NCBI GenBank assembly: GCA_964420045.1
Contig: CAYQPQ010000008.1
Span: 1-44,819, forward strand
Reading direction: 5' to 3'
Length of the DNA: 44,819 bases
From: GCA-016699975 sp964420045
Lineage (GTDB): Bacteria > Patescibacteriota > Minisyncoccia > Moranbacterales > UBA1568
Below, piece by piece: positions 8,703 through 16,724 of this stretch (positions within the stretch are counted from its first letter, which is position 1; the number at the start of each line of letters is the position of its first letter). The translations under genes were made by a program, and so were the position numbers. The notes under the pieces are model-generated. The model was given only the letters and a program-made list of their open reading frames with translations. It did not search any database and was not told where the DNA came from.

Positions 8703-9860
8703 ATGAAGAAATTCTTCATTATCATGGCGGTGTTGTTTGGGGTGTTGCTCCTGTTCTTTTTGATATATAACTTCTTGTTCAAAAACAATCCGCTTGAGGG
8801 AAAAGTGCCGAATGTTGCGGTGATTCCCAATGAGTCTGCGTCGGACACATCGAAGCCGGTTTCGGCAGTCAAAGATCAGAAAATCGCGCCATTCACTGAG
8901 AGTGAGGGAGTCGCACCGTTCTTTGATGCGAAGGATCGCGCCCTGCTTTATCTTGTGCCGGATGAAAAGGCACTCAAAGAAATGTTTCTCTCAACGGGAT
9001 TGCCGAAGACTGTGGAGACATTCTCTTTTGTGCCGAGTGACATCGTGTGGTCGCCGGATGGCGGGAAAGCGCTGGTGAAGAAGAGCGACACCGAATGGGC
9101 GCTTTTTGTCCGCAAGGGAAATGGCGAGGCGGATGAATCGTCTGTGACTCTCCTGAAGCCGGGCATAGAGAGTCCCACCTGGACCAGTCTGGGGGATCGC
9201 ATTGTCTACAAGTATTTCGATCCGGAGACGAAGAAGCGGACGCTCAATGTTGCCAATCCGGACGGGTCCGATTGGAGTGTGATTGGTGAGACACCGTTTC
9301 AGTTTCTGGAGATGCGTCCGGTGCCGAAGAGTTCGACGGTCGCCGTCTGGAACCGCGGGAATGCTTTTGAGCGGACATCGCTGAAGATATTGCCGATTGT
9401 AGGTGGGGATATGAAAGAAATTTTTTCTGCCAACTACGGCGCCGACTATTTGTTTTCGCCGAACGGCTCCCGAATTCTCGTGTCCGATTCCGTTGAGAAG
9501 GGGAGTTCGAGTATTTCTCTCGCGCTTTTGAATGACCAGGGCGGTGGGTATACCAATCTCTTTGTCCCGTCATTTGTGGGGAAGGCGGTGTGGTCGAAGA
9601 ATAGCCGGTTTGTCTACTATGCGCTTCCCGGATCGATACCGGCGGGAAGTATTTTGCCGAATGATTACTATCGCAAACCGATTCTCACGGCGGACACCTT
9701 TTGGAAGGTGGATGTTGAGACGGGCGAAAAGTCGCGTATTGTGGATCCGAACGATATTGATCAGAATTACGATGCCGAAGATCTCGTGCTGGATGCCGAC
9801 GAGGCGATTCTCTTCTTCCGCAATCGACACGACGGAAGGATATATCGAATCAACTTGTAG
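8703..9860 (+). CDS. Membrane-anchored beta-propeller (PD40/TolB-like) protein
   Basis: The ATG at 8703 is preferred over a TTG at 8691. The 385-residue protein has one N-terminal membrane helix (FFIIMAVLFGVLLLFFLIYNF) and then an extracytoplasmic region. That region contains repeated propeller blades with the PD40-like pattern: 'DIVWSPDGGKALV', 'TWTSLGDRIVYKY', 'YLFSPNGSRILVSD' and 'AVWSKNSRFVYYA'. Such TolB-like propellers bind peptides or polysaccharide. It is the last gene of the secretion locus, 18 bases after the pilin fusion, so a role in surface assembly is likely; its ligand is unknown. Confidence 0.75.
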   Translation: MKKFFIIMAVLFGVLLLFFLIYNFLFKNNPLEGKVPNVAVIPNESASDTSKPVSAVKDQKIAPFTESEGVAPFFDAKDRALLYLVPDEKALKEMFLSTGLPKTVETFSFVPSDIVWSPDGGKALVKKSDTEWALFVRKGNGEADESSVTLLKPGIESPTWTSLGDRIVYKYFDPETKKRTLNVANPDGSDWSVIGETPFQFLEMRPVPKSSTVAVWNRGNAFERTSLKILPIVGGDMKEIFSANYGADYLFSPNGSRILVSDSVEKGSSSISLALLNDQGGGYTNLFVPSFVGKAVWSKNSRFVYYALPGSIPAGSILPNDYYRKPILTADTFWKVDVETGEKSRIVDPNDIDQNYDAEDLVLDADEAILFFRNRHDGRIYRINL

Positions 9861-9922
9861 ATCCGCTTCCCGAATTCTTTCAGCGCTCGGCGTCTACTTG
9901 AGATGAGCTCTAGTAGAATTTA

Positions 9923-10063
9923 GAGGGTGTCTAAAAAGCTCTACAAAAATGCACACTGTAACCGCTTTTCCGGAAGAAATTCTTTTTTTGCGGCTTTCGT
10001 ACGAAGTGTAAGACAAGCAAAAAAAGAATTTCTTCCGGAAAAACAGCCTTTTTAGACACTCTC
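9923..10063. mobile_element. Palindromic MITE-like element, complete copy
   Basis: This 141-base element has imperfect terminal inverted repeats (GAGGGTGTCTAAAAAGCTC at the left; reverse complement of the right end GAGAGTGTCTAAAAAGGCTG). A perfect 26-base internal inverted repeat spans 9966-9991 and 10017-10042, enclosing a 25-base loop that itself holds TTCGTACGAA. TTTA occurs immediately outside both ends (9919-9922 and 10064-10067), which could be a 4-base target duplication. No coding capacity is present. It lies between the converging 3' ends of the secretion and polysaccharide loci and could also act as a bidirectional transcription stop. Confidence 0.8.
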
Positions 10064-10105
10064 TTTATAGGGCGTGATGAATTCTCCTTAGTTGACGACG
10101 CTTCT

Positions 10106-11392
10106 TTACTTTGGTTTACCTTGTAGCATCTTCGAGGGAGGTTTGCGATGTGCCTGCGGAAATATGCCGAGAAAGAATATGATCCAGAAGAGAGGGGCGA
10201 GACCCATCCTCCAGTAAGGTGTGTCGAAGAGTCCGTGGACGAGTAACGCTATCATAATCGCAGAAAGCGCCAAGAGAGCTGATGAAGGCTCTTTTTTTGT
10301 GGCAACATGAGAAATGTTTCGAAACCAGAATACAATGAGAAAACAAAAGGAAATGAGACCGAGTACGCCGCTCTCGAGCCAGAACGCAAGGAAAATATTA
10401 TGCGGCTCTGGGACGGACCATTCGAGATAAGGCGGAAAGAACGGTTGATAGGCGAGATAACAGCTCTGAAAATTTCCCGGTCCGATACCGAATATTGGGG
10501 AGTCGGCAATCATTTTCTCGGCGGATTTCCAGATCATGACGCGCGAAGCAAATGATGACCGCGAATCGGGACTGAAGAAATGCTCGAATCGCGGCGAGTT
10601 TTTGTGGGCAACAGAAAAGAGCGCGATGCTTGCGAGGGCGATACTCAGCGCCATGCCGATGGTTTTTGGGGTTATACGACAGCGCGCACCTTCGAAGAAA
10701 AGTATCGCCATACCGAGAGCAAGCCATGCCGAGTAGGAATGAGTCAGGAACAAAAGGAAGAAAAAAATGAAGGCGGAGAGAGGCCAGAGAAGCGTCTTGT
10801 GTGTCCGTAGGAAGTACCATGAAAGTATGGCGGCGGGCTCGAGAAATAGAGCAAGAGCGTTTGGCGAATTGAAGATGCCTTCGAATCGTCTGTCATAGGT
10901 CACTCCGCTTCCAAAAACCCACATGAGAGACGAATAAATACCAAAGGGAAGAAAAGATACTGTGAACATTGATAGGAGTTTCTCGCGCGAAAAATACCGC
11001 TGTGCGGCGAGAAAGATGACATACCCGAACAGGATAGGAAAGAGAAACCATGACTTCACAATCCCAAGCGCTCGAAGCGATGTCTCCGGAGAGAATGGAC
11101 AAATCGCCTGCTCCGAATGTGCAGCGATAATCGAGAGTATGACACTTCCAATAAGGGCGAGTATGCCGAGTGTCACCGGGCGCGGCGGAATAAAAGTGAT
11201 ACCGGCGGTTTGGCGGCGGAATGTGCGAGAAGAAAGTTGTGCGATAAGCACAAGAACGCAGAAGAGCGTTGCTGCTTCGATGAAATAAATCGGTATGCCG
11301 AACAATATGAAACGGGCTCCTTCGAAGGGGAGAAGGAGAAAGACGCTTATGATGCCGGCGAGGAGTATTTTCATGAAAATTACAAGATACAT
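10106..11392 (-). CDS. O-antigen ligase/polymerase-like membrane protein (Wzy_C type) 1
   Basis: This 428-residue polytopic protein has about ten to twelve hydrophobic segments and the Wzy_C-type features of O-antigen ligases and polymerases: 'MIWKSAEKMIADSPIFGIGPGNFQ' then 'VPEPHNIFLAFWLESGVLGL' on the large periplasmic loop. Such enzymes join or transfer lipid-linked glycans at the outer face of the membrane. The ATG at 11392 overlaps the 3' end of the preceding gene by 13 bases; an internal ATG at 11374 is possible. It is the last gene of the minus-strand polysaccharide operon. Which of the two neighbours is the polymerase and which the ligase cannot be told from sequence. Confidence 0.82.
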   Translation of the reverse strand: MYLVIFMKILLAGIISVFLLLPFEGARFILFGIPIYFIEAATLFCVLVLIAQLSSRTFRRQTAGITFIPPRPVTLGILALIGSVILSIIAAHSEQAICPFSPETSLRALGIVKSWFLFPILFGYVIFLAAQRYFSREKLLSMFTVSFLPFGIYSSLMWVFGSGVTYDRRFEGIFNSPNALALFLEPAAILSWYFLRTHKTLLWPLSAFIFFFLLFLTHSYSAWLALGMAILFFEGARCRITPKTIGMALSIALASIALFSVAHKNSPRFEHFFSPDSRSSFASRVMIWKSAEKMIADSPIFGIGPGNFQSCYLAYQPFFPPYLEWSVPEPHNIFLAFWLESGVLGLISFCFLIVFWFRNISHVATKKEPSSALLALSAIMIALLVHGLFDTPYWRMGLAPLFWIIFFLGIFPQAHRKPPSKMLQGKPK

Positions 11393-12648
11393 GCGATCAG
11401 ACTGAGGAACAGTGGGAGAATGTGCACTGAGTATAGCGGCGTTTCAAAAAGGCTATGAACGAAAAAGATCAGCATTGAGCATCCGCCGGCAAAGAGCATC
11501 GGGTTGTCTCGGCGTTTCGCGAGGGCGCGTGCAGCGGTGCTTGTAATAGCAAGGAAAAAGAGTAAAGCGGTTACGATGCCGGTTTCGGCGGCGATATCGA
11601 GCAGGGTATTATGCGCATAGCGCGGCTCGCGGTAGTGAGCGGAGGGAAGCACAGTGTTGGAGTAATTGCCAAGCCCCACGCCGGTCAAAGGGTGTTTGGC
11701 GATAATATGTATTGCCTCGCTCCAGATGGCAAGTCGACCGCTGGTTGAATGATCGGAAAGGTCGAATGTTGAGAGTAGACGGTTGGAAAGAGGGTTTGGA
11801 ACAAGTGCGACGAGCGTGAAGAGCACGCCAAAAATGCCGAGCTGAAGGAAATGTTTGCGGATGAGTTTCGAGAAGAGAAGGCTAAAAGAGATGACTGCGG
11901 TGATGATGAGGGCAAGGTATCCGCCCCGGGAAAACGTGAGCATGTCCGCGAGAAAAATGACGTCGGTTGTTGCTATGAAGAGAACCTGCGCCCCTTTCGT
12001 CTTTTGTTGTGTTGCCTGAAAGGCGAGCGCGAGTGAAAAAGGAAGTGTCATGCCCCAAAAGAACGAAGCGATATGCGGATCGGGAAAGAAAGCGCTGGCG
12101 CGGAAGAAATTCGTTCCGCCGACATTGGCAACCATACTGGAGTATTCGGATACGACACCGGAAACCGTCTGTCCGGAGAAGATGGGAATAACAATGCGTT
12201 GCCAGAAACGCAGTGCCGGATCGAGACCGACAAAGAACGGGAGGAAACTTTGTGCAATGCCGATGATGCCGGAAAGTGCGGAACCATATACGAGCGATTT
12301 TGCAAACTGTTCCCGTGAAGACGTTTCGCGGAACACGGAGAAGGCAATGAGAAAGAGTGGAAAAAACGAGAGTAGGAAGGCGAGTTTGCGTATTCCCCAT
12401 GAGAGATGTTCGGCAAAAAAGAGGGAAAATGCCGAGAGAAACAAGATAGATGCCAAAAGGATTGCTGCGAATGCGCGCGGAATGATAAGTGATCGACGAA
12501 GGAGCGAGTGCGCGAGCCAAAGTCCGAACAGCCCGAGGACGAAGAGTCTCGAGATATGGAGATCGACGCCGGAGAGTGGACTCAGCGCAAACTGAAAAGG
12601 AAGTGTAGCAAAGAAGAAAACGAAGAGGAGTCGAATCATACGCGACAT
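11380..12648 (-). CDS. O-antigen ligase/polymerase-like membrane protein (Wzy_C type) 2
   Basis: This 422-residue membrane protein has the same architecture as its downstream neighbour. It carries the Wzy_C signature 'IWSEAIHIIAKHPLTGVGLGNY' followed by 'YAHNTLLDIAAETGIVTALLF'. An earlier 'FFPDPHIASFFWGMTLPF' segment probably lies in an external loop. Its start overlaps the stop region of the glycosyltransferase upstream by 13 bases, indicating one transcript and coupled translation. It is likely to polymerise repeat units or transfer finished polysaccharide to an acceptor. The two copies are diverged, not a recent duplication. Confidence 0.83.
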   Translation of the reverse strand: MSRMIRLLFVFFFATLPFQFALSPLSGVDLHISRLFVLGLFGLWLAHSLLRRSLIIPRAFAAILLASILFLSAFSLFFAEHLSWGIRKLAFLLSFFPLFLIAFSVFRETSSREQFAKSLVYGSALSGIIGIAQSFLPFFVGLDPALRFWQRIVIPIFSGQTVSGVVSEYSSMVANVGGTNFFRASAFFPDPHIASFFWGMTLPFSLALAFQATQQKTKGAQVLFIATTDVIFLADMLTFSRGGYLALIITAVISFSLLFSKLIRKHFLQLGIFGVLFTLVALVPNPLSNRLLSTFDLSDHSTSGRLAIWSEAIHIIAKHPLTGVGLGNYSNTVLPSAHYREPRYAHNTLLDIAAETGIVTALLFFLAITSTAARALAKRRDNPMLFAGGCSMLIFFVHSLFETPLYSVHILPLFLSLIACIL

Positions 12649-13448
12649 ATCTTTCGGAGAAGTTTCAAGAAGTACTGTTCATATCGCGGGCGATGCAGGG
12701 AGAAATATCGGTCCTGGGAAAGATCGTATTCGAGCTTTTGCCGAATGCTTGAACCGTCCATACTACCGCCCCCTCGATGGAGCACACGGATATGCGGCAG
12801 GAACAGAATTTTTTTACGGAGTTTCTTCATGCGAGCACAGAGGTCGACATCTTCGTAGTAGAGGAAGAAGTGTTCGTTAAAGCCGTGAATACGAAAAAAG
12901 AGCGCGCGCGGAATGGCAAGTGCCGCGCCGCTCACCCAGTCGACGTTTCGGAGTCGGGAGCTTCTCCAGAGGTGTGCGCTTGCGGAGAGAAGGAGATGGT
13001 TGCGCAAGAGATTACAAAGCGTGACGTTTCTGCCGGCGCTCCATGGCTGCGGCATCTCCGGTTCGACGAGGAGCTTCATGCCAATAATACCCAGGGAATC
13101 GTGGCGATGGAACAGTGCTTCCACTTCGAGGAGATTGCCCGAGAGAAATCGCGCATCGGGATTCAAGAACATGAGAATGTGTCCTCGAGCGTGTTCGGCG
13201 CCGCGATTGACGGCGAAGCCGAACCCGCGGTTTTCATCGAGCGGTAAGAGTGTAAAAGAAAATTTTTTCTGCAGGGCGATGAGCGCCGATTGTTCACGCG
13301 AGTCATTGTTTACCACGATGCACTCGTATTCTTTGGGAAGTGAGATATTTCGAAACGACGAAAAACACGCCGGGAGAAGTGCGGCGCTTTGATAATTCAC
13401 GATAATAAACGAAAACCGCGGCGTCTTCTGTGTGGCGCTAGTATCCAT
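12636..13448 (-). CDS. Family 2 glycosyltransferase (rhamnosyltransferase-like)
   Basis: The start at ATG 13448 places 'RFSFIIVNYQSAALLPACF' near the N-terminus, as expected of GT-A family 2 enzymes; the frame remains open upstream to 13505 but that part is coding in the preceding gene. The nucleotide-sugar pocket is seen in 'ECIVVNNDS' and 'DENRGFGFAVNRG'; the metal-binding equivalent of DxD is in 'FLNPDAR'. The acceptor-side motif 'FFLYYEDVDLCARMKK' is characteristic of rhamnosyltransferase-like members. It overlaps the upstream glycosyltransferase by 11 bases. It adds one sugar to a lipid-linked repeat unit at the cytoplasmic face; donor and acceptor are unknown. Confidence 0.87.
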   Translation of the reverse strand: MDTSATQKTPRFSFIIVNYQSAALLPACFSSFRNISLPKEYECIVVNNDSREQSALIALQKKFSFTLLPLDENRGFGFAVNRGAEHARGHILMFLNPDARFLSGNLLEVEALFHRHDSLGIIGMKLLVEPEMPQPWSAGRNVTLCNLLRNHLLLSASAHLWRSSRLRNVDWVSGAALAIPRALFFRIHGFNEHFFLYYEDVDLCARMKKLRKKILFLPHIRVLHRGGGSMDGSSIRQKLEYDLSQDRYFSLHRPRYEQYFLKLLRKICRV

Positions 13449-14301
13449 ATTTCCAGAAATCTCTGATCGCGTCGCGTACGGAACGTGCCGAGAGGTCATT
13501 GGCATTTCGTGCGATGCGAATCATATTCCATGCTTTCCGTATCACGAGGGCGCTCCAGAAGAAGGGCTGTCCGATGAGGGGTATATTTTTTCGGAAGAAA
13601 AAGAGTCCCGAACGGACAAGCCAGTATGTTTTCTCGGGGTTCTTTGTGCTTTCCTCGGAGTGCTCTATGACCACTCTCGGATGCACAACGATGGAGAATC
13701 CGGATTTCTTGGTGCGATAGGAAAGATCGGCATCTTCGTAGTAGAGGAAGAATCGCTCATCGAAGAGTCCGACGATGCGGAACACCGAGGCTTTGATGAG
13801 CGGCGCGCATCCGGAGAGAAAGCCGGTTTCGAATGGCAAATCGCGACTGCGCGGCGGAGTATGGAGAGCACGTAGACGAGACCAGGAGAGTTTCCCGCCG
13901 CCAAACCAGACCGATCGATTCTTCGAACGCAGTATGAGCGGAGATACCATGCCGGCATCCGCGTGTCGTTCAAGGAGAGCGACGAGCGGTTGCAGTGAAT
14001 CTTTTGGGACTTTTGTATCGGGATTCACGAGCCAGACATATTCCGCTCTTTGATCGAGTGCGAAGCGGATGCCGACATTCATGCCGCGCGCGAAGCCGAC
14101 GTTTTCGGAGTTTCTGATGAAGTGCGCTTTCGGATATGTTTTCCGCGCCTGTTCGAAAGAACCATCTGTGGATGCGTTGTCTATCACGACAACGCGGAAG
14201 AGTGGATAGTCGAGATGAAAGAGTGAGCGAAGGCACGCGGGAAGTGTCGCTCTTCCGTTATAGTTAAGCACCAAGATAAAAACAAGCGGAGATCGGTTCA
14301 T
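13438..14301 (-). CDS. Family 2 glycosyltransferase
   Basis: This 287-residue GT-A enzyme has 'VFILVLNYNGRATLPACLRS' at the N-terminus, 'VVVIDNASTDGS' for nucleotide binding, 'ENVGFARGMNVG', the metal site in 'WLVNPDTKVP', and the late motif 'FFLYYEDADLSYRTKK'. It is clearly homologous to the downstream glycosyltransferase but diverged. Its ATG overlaps the flippase stop in an ATGA junction, so the two are probably translationally coupled. It likely acts in surface polysaccharide or glycolipid repeat synthesis; the donor sugar is not deducible. The C-terminal 60 residues are basic and amphipathic and may bind the membrane. Confidence 0.9.
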   Translation of the reverse strand: MNRSPLVFILVLNYNGRATLPACLRSLFHLDYPLFRVVVIDNASTDGSFEQARKTYPKAHFIRNSENVGFARGMNVGIRFALDQRAEYVWLVNPDTKVPKDSLQPLVALLERHADAGMVSPLILRSKNRSVWFGGGKLSWSRLRALHTPPRSRDLPFETGFLSGCAPLIKASVFRIVGLFDERFFLYYEDADLSYRTKKSGFSIVVHPRVVIEHSEESTKNPEKTYWLVRSGLFFFRKNIPLIGQPFFWSALVIRKAWNMIRIARNANDLSARSVRDAIRDFWKYGY

Positions 14302-15755
14302 ATGAGAGGCGAGGAAATAGGCGTGTCTTTACGTGATGCGGGTTTGCGAAAGAGAATGGGGGCAACTTCGTCCATGCTGATGCCGCCGGTTGCCCAGAGT
14401 GCTGCCAGGTAGACGCCTATACCACCCAAGAGTCGCACCAGAAAGGGGAATGATGCGCAGAAAAAGAGGAACACTCCCAAGACGACGGAGGCGAGGAGTA
14501 TGCGGAATACCCCGTGTCCGTCGGGTCGATATCCGAGGAAGCGGAACGCGAGTATGGCGGTGCCGAGCGCAACAGCGCCTTCGGTTGCGAGTGAGACTCC
14601 CGCGGCACCGGCAAAGGAATATCGGGGGATGATGAGGAGATTGGCAACAATATTACACGCGGCGACCACGAAGAGGAGCGCGAGAAGGCGCTTTTGGAGA
14701 TTGCCGGCAATAAGAATGGCGTTGAAGAAGTTGCCGAAGAATATGGCGGCGAGAGAGAATATAAGAATGCGAAGCGGAAGAGCGGCCGCGAGGAAATCCG
14801 GTCCGCCAATGAGAAGGACAAGCGGCTCGGCAAGGAAAAACCCGCCGACGGCAAGTGGTGCGGCAAAGACGACGAATACTTTGAACGTTTTGTCGGCAAC
14901 AAGTCGAAACTTTTCCGGTTCATGGAAAATGTATCGAGAGAAAAGCGGGAGCACGAGTCCGGCGATCATGGCGGGGAAAAAGGTGAGGTTCTCGATGATT
15001 TTATAAGCGGCGTTATAGATGCCGACATCGGCACTTCCTTGGAGTATGGAGAGGAGTATCGTATCCATCTTGAAATAGGCGAAGGATACGATGGAGATGA
15101 TGCCGACGGGAAGCGACTCGCGAAGGAAATTTTTCCAGAACGGAATATCGAAGGAAAGTCGGAACGGAAGGAGTCTCTGGCTGAGGAAAAAGAGCAGAAC
15201 CGCATTGAAAACCATGTAGGCGAGGAGTGCCAAAATGATGGCGCCGAATCCCCAATCGAAAGAAACGGCGGCAACTATAATGCCGAGTTGGAGACATTTT
15301 CCGAGAAATTCCACCGTTGCCACCTCGAACATCGCGAGGCGTTTCTGGAAAATGCCGTTCAGTATTCCGGAAGAGGAAGCGAAGACGAAGGCGACTGCCG
15401 CGATAATGATGCCGAGCCGAAGCTCGCGATCGTATGGGAGAAACGGTGTGGCGATGAGAGCGAGTCCTAAGACAAGAGACGAACTCACAATGCGCAGCGC
15501 AACAATGTTGCCCACGATAGTTTGTTCGGGAGCGTCCTTGCGGGATATTTCTCGCGCGAGAAGCGGCGAGAGTCCGAAGTCCGCGAGCGCGGCGAAGAGT
15601 CCGAAGAAGGCAAGCACGGTTGCGTAGTTGCCGAAGCCTTCGGTGCCGAGGTAGCGCGTTATGAATCCAATTGCAACAAGCGCCAAAACCGTCGAAGCGA
15701 TTTTGGCGACGGAATTGAAGACAACATTATAGGCGATGCGTCGAGCGAGTGGCAT
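14298..15755 (-). CDS. Polysaccharide flippase (Wzx/MATE-like)
   Basis: This 485-residue protein starts at ATG 15755 (MPLARRIAYNVVFNSVAK). The frame continues upstream to 15950 but that part only translates the repeat element at 15820-15983. It has about fourteen membrane helices, with the polysaccharide-biosynthesis flippase features 'YLGTEGFGNYATVLAFFGLFAALADFGLSPLLAREIS' near the N-terminus and 'YNAAYKI' in the middle. Flippases of this type move undecaprenyl-linked glycans across the cytoplasmic membrane. It is the first gene of the minus-strand operon running to 10106. The MITE-like copy at 15820-15983 sits just upstream, in what should be the promoter region. Confidence 0.88.
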   Translation of the reverse strand: MPLARRIAYNVVFNSVAKIASTVLALVAIGFITRYLGTEGFGNYATVLAFFGLFAALADFGLSPLLAREISRKDAPEQTIVGNIVALRIVSSSLVLGLALIATPFLPYDRELRLGIIIAAVAFVFASSSGILNGIFQKRLAMFEVATVEFLGKCLQLGIIVAAVSFDWGFGAIILALLAYMVFNAVLLFFLSQRLLPFRLSFDIPFWKNFLRESLPVGIISIVSFAYFKMDTILLSILQGSADVGIYNAAYKIIENLTFFPAMIAGLVLPLFSRYIFHEPEKFRLVADKTFKVFVVFAAPLAVGGFFLAEPLVLLIGGPDFLAAALPLRILIFSLAAIFFGNFFNAILIAGNLQKRLLALLFVVAACNIVANLLIIPRYSFAGAAGVSLATEGAVALGTAILAFRFLGYRPDGHGVFRILLASVVLGVFLFFCASFPFLVRLLGGIGVYLAALWATGGISMDEVAPILFRKPASRKDTPISSPLI

Positions 15756-15819
15756 GGAGAAAAGTGGATAAAGAATGGGAAATAAAGAACACAGGGTATT
15801 ACTAACCTCGGAGAGATTT

Positions 15820-15983
15820 GAGAGTGTGTCTAGAAAGGCTGTTTTTCCGAAAGAAATTCTTTTTTTGCTTGTCTTACACTTCGTACGCCTGCCTGCCGGT
15901 AGGTAGGAAAGCCGCAAAATAAAGAATTTCTTTCGGAAAAGCGGGTACATCGTGCATTTTGTAGAGCTTTTTAGACACCCTCT
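15820..15983. mobile_element. Palindromic MITE-like element, second full copy, interrupted by a 20-base palindrome
   Basis: This is the reverse-complement orientation of the 9923-10063 element, with the same terminal repeats and internal stem. Stem arms read CCGAAAGAAATTC and GAATTTCTTTCGG, compared with CCGGAAGAAATTC and GAATTTCTTCCGG in the other copy, so both sides changed together. The loop is interrupted at 15888-15907 by CCTGCCTGCCGGTAGGTAGG exactly after CGTACG. It lies between khpB and the flippase operon. It has no coding capacity, and there is no clear target duplication at this copy. Confidence 0.78.
15888..15907. repeat. 20-base palindrome inserted in the MITE loop
   Basis: CCTGCCTGCCGGTAGGTAGG is a near-perfect palindrome absent from the matching position of the copy at 9923-10063. 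A second copy differing by one base is at 16005-16024. Confidence 0.7.
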
Positions 15984-15989
15984 GGGTCA

Positions 15990-16043
15990 TCTGTCATTCC
16001 CGTGCCTGCCTGCCGGTAGGGAGGAAGATGGGAATCCAGGTTC
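15990..16043. repeat. 'TGTCATTCCCG...GGGAATCCAGG' inverted repeat carrying the 20-base palindrome
   Basis: The left arm CTGTCATTCCCG and right arm GGGAATCCAGG belong to a palindromic repeat also seen at 33202-33326. Between the arms sits the second copy of the 20-base palindrome (16005-16024, CCTGCCTGCCGGTAGGGAGG). Nothing codes here. Together with 15820-15983 this fills the 362-base gap between khpB and the flippase gene. Confidence 0.65.
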
Positions 16044-16117
16044 CACAAAACTAAACGTTACAAGCAACGAAATGGCAAAATGGCGGTATGCTTACTTCCT
16101 TATTCTTAACCTCTCAT

Positions 16118-16594
16118 TCAGGCATTCCCTTTCGGTTTGACAACCACCTTCCGATGCTCGCCGGTACCGGAGCTTTCTGTTGCTACCATGGTCGAATCGG
16201 CCAGTGCCAAGTGCACGCACTTTCGCTCAAACGGCGTCATAGGACGGAGAATGACGGGCGTTTTCTCGGTCGATGCTTTTGTTTCAGCTTCTCGAGCTTC
16301 CGCAAAGAGCGCTTCCGCCTTTTCTTTCCAGTAAGAATTCACGTCTATCGAAAAGTCCGCCCATCCTTCGAGCTTCCGCCGCGCGGAGGCGCGCACAATA
16401 GTTTGCAATGCCTCGAGGTTGAGTCCGCGCTGACCAATGAGGAGATTCGATCCTTCGGCAGTGGATATCTGGCATACAAATTCTCCCTGCAAGGGAAATA
16501 CCGGTTCCTCGATATTCACAGATGCCGGCAGTGTCATCTTGTCAAGAATATCTCGCACCAGGGAACGGACGGTTTCGGCGTGCTGGGTCTTCAT
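16118..16594 (-). CDS. khpB: KhpB/Jag RNA-binding protein (KH and R3H domains)
   Basis: This 158-residue protein has a KH-type domain (about residues 30-90, with the GxxG-like loop in 'LLIGQRGLNLEALQTIV') and a C-terminal R3H domain (about 112-158, 'MTPFERKCVHLALAD' with the RxxxH signature, then 'SSGTGEHRKVVVKP'). The N-terminal Jag domain of longer homologs is absent. KhpB binds RNA and in Firmicutes influences cell division and small-RNA regulation. Its position directly after yidC (SpoIIIJ) on the minus strand is the classic jag location near oriC. The 130-base gap to yidC holds a small hairpin (GCTCTTCTTTGGAAGAGC at about 16709) overlapping neither gene's core. Confidence 0.9.
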   Translation of the reverse strand: MKTQHAETVRSLVRDILDKMTLPASVNIEEPVFPLQGEFVCQISTAEGSNLLIGQRGLNLEALQTIVRASARRKLEGWADFSIDVNSYWKEKAEALFAEAREAETKASTEKTPVILRPMTPFERKCVHLALADSTMVATESSGTGEHRKVVVKPKGNA

Positions 16595-16724
16595 AGGAGT
16601 GTCTTCTCATGTGGTTATGAGTCGCAAAACGACCCTTCCCTCCTGAGAGGAAAGATACCATTGTTGAGCCACGATGAAAAGGGTTGTGCGCGTGGTGCGA
16701 AGGAATGCTCTTCTTTGGAAGAGC

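Noticed and set aside
15756..15950. N-terminal extension of the flippase
   Set aside because: The peptide is a translation of the repeat element and the 20-base palindrome, and the flippase fold starts at 15755.
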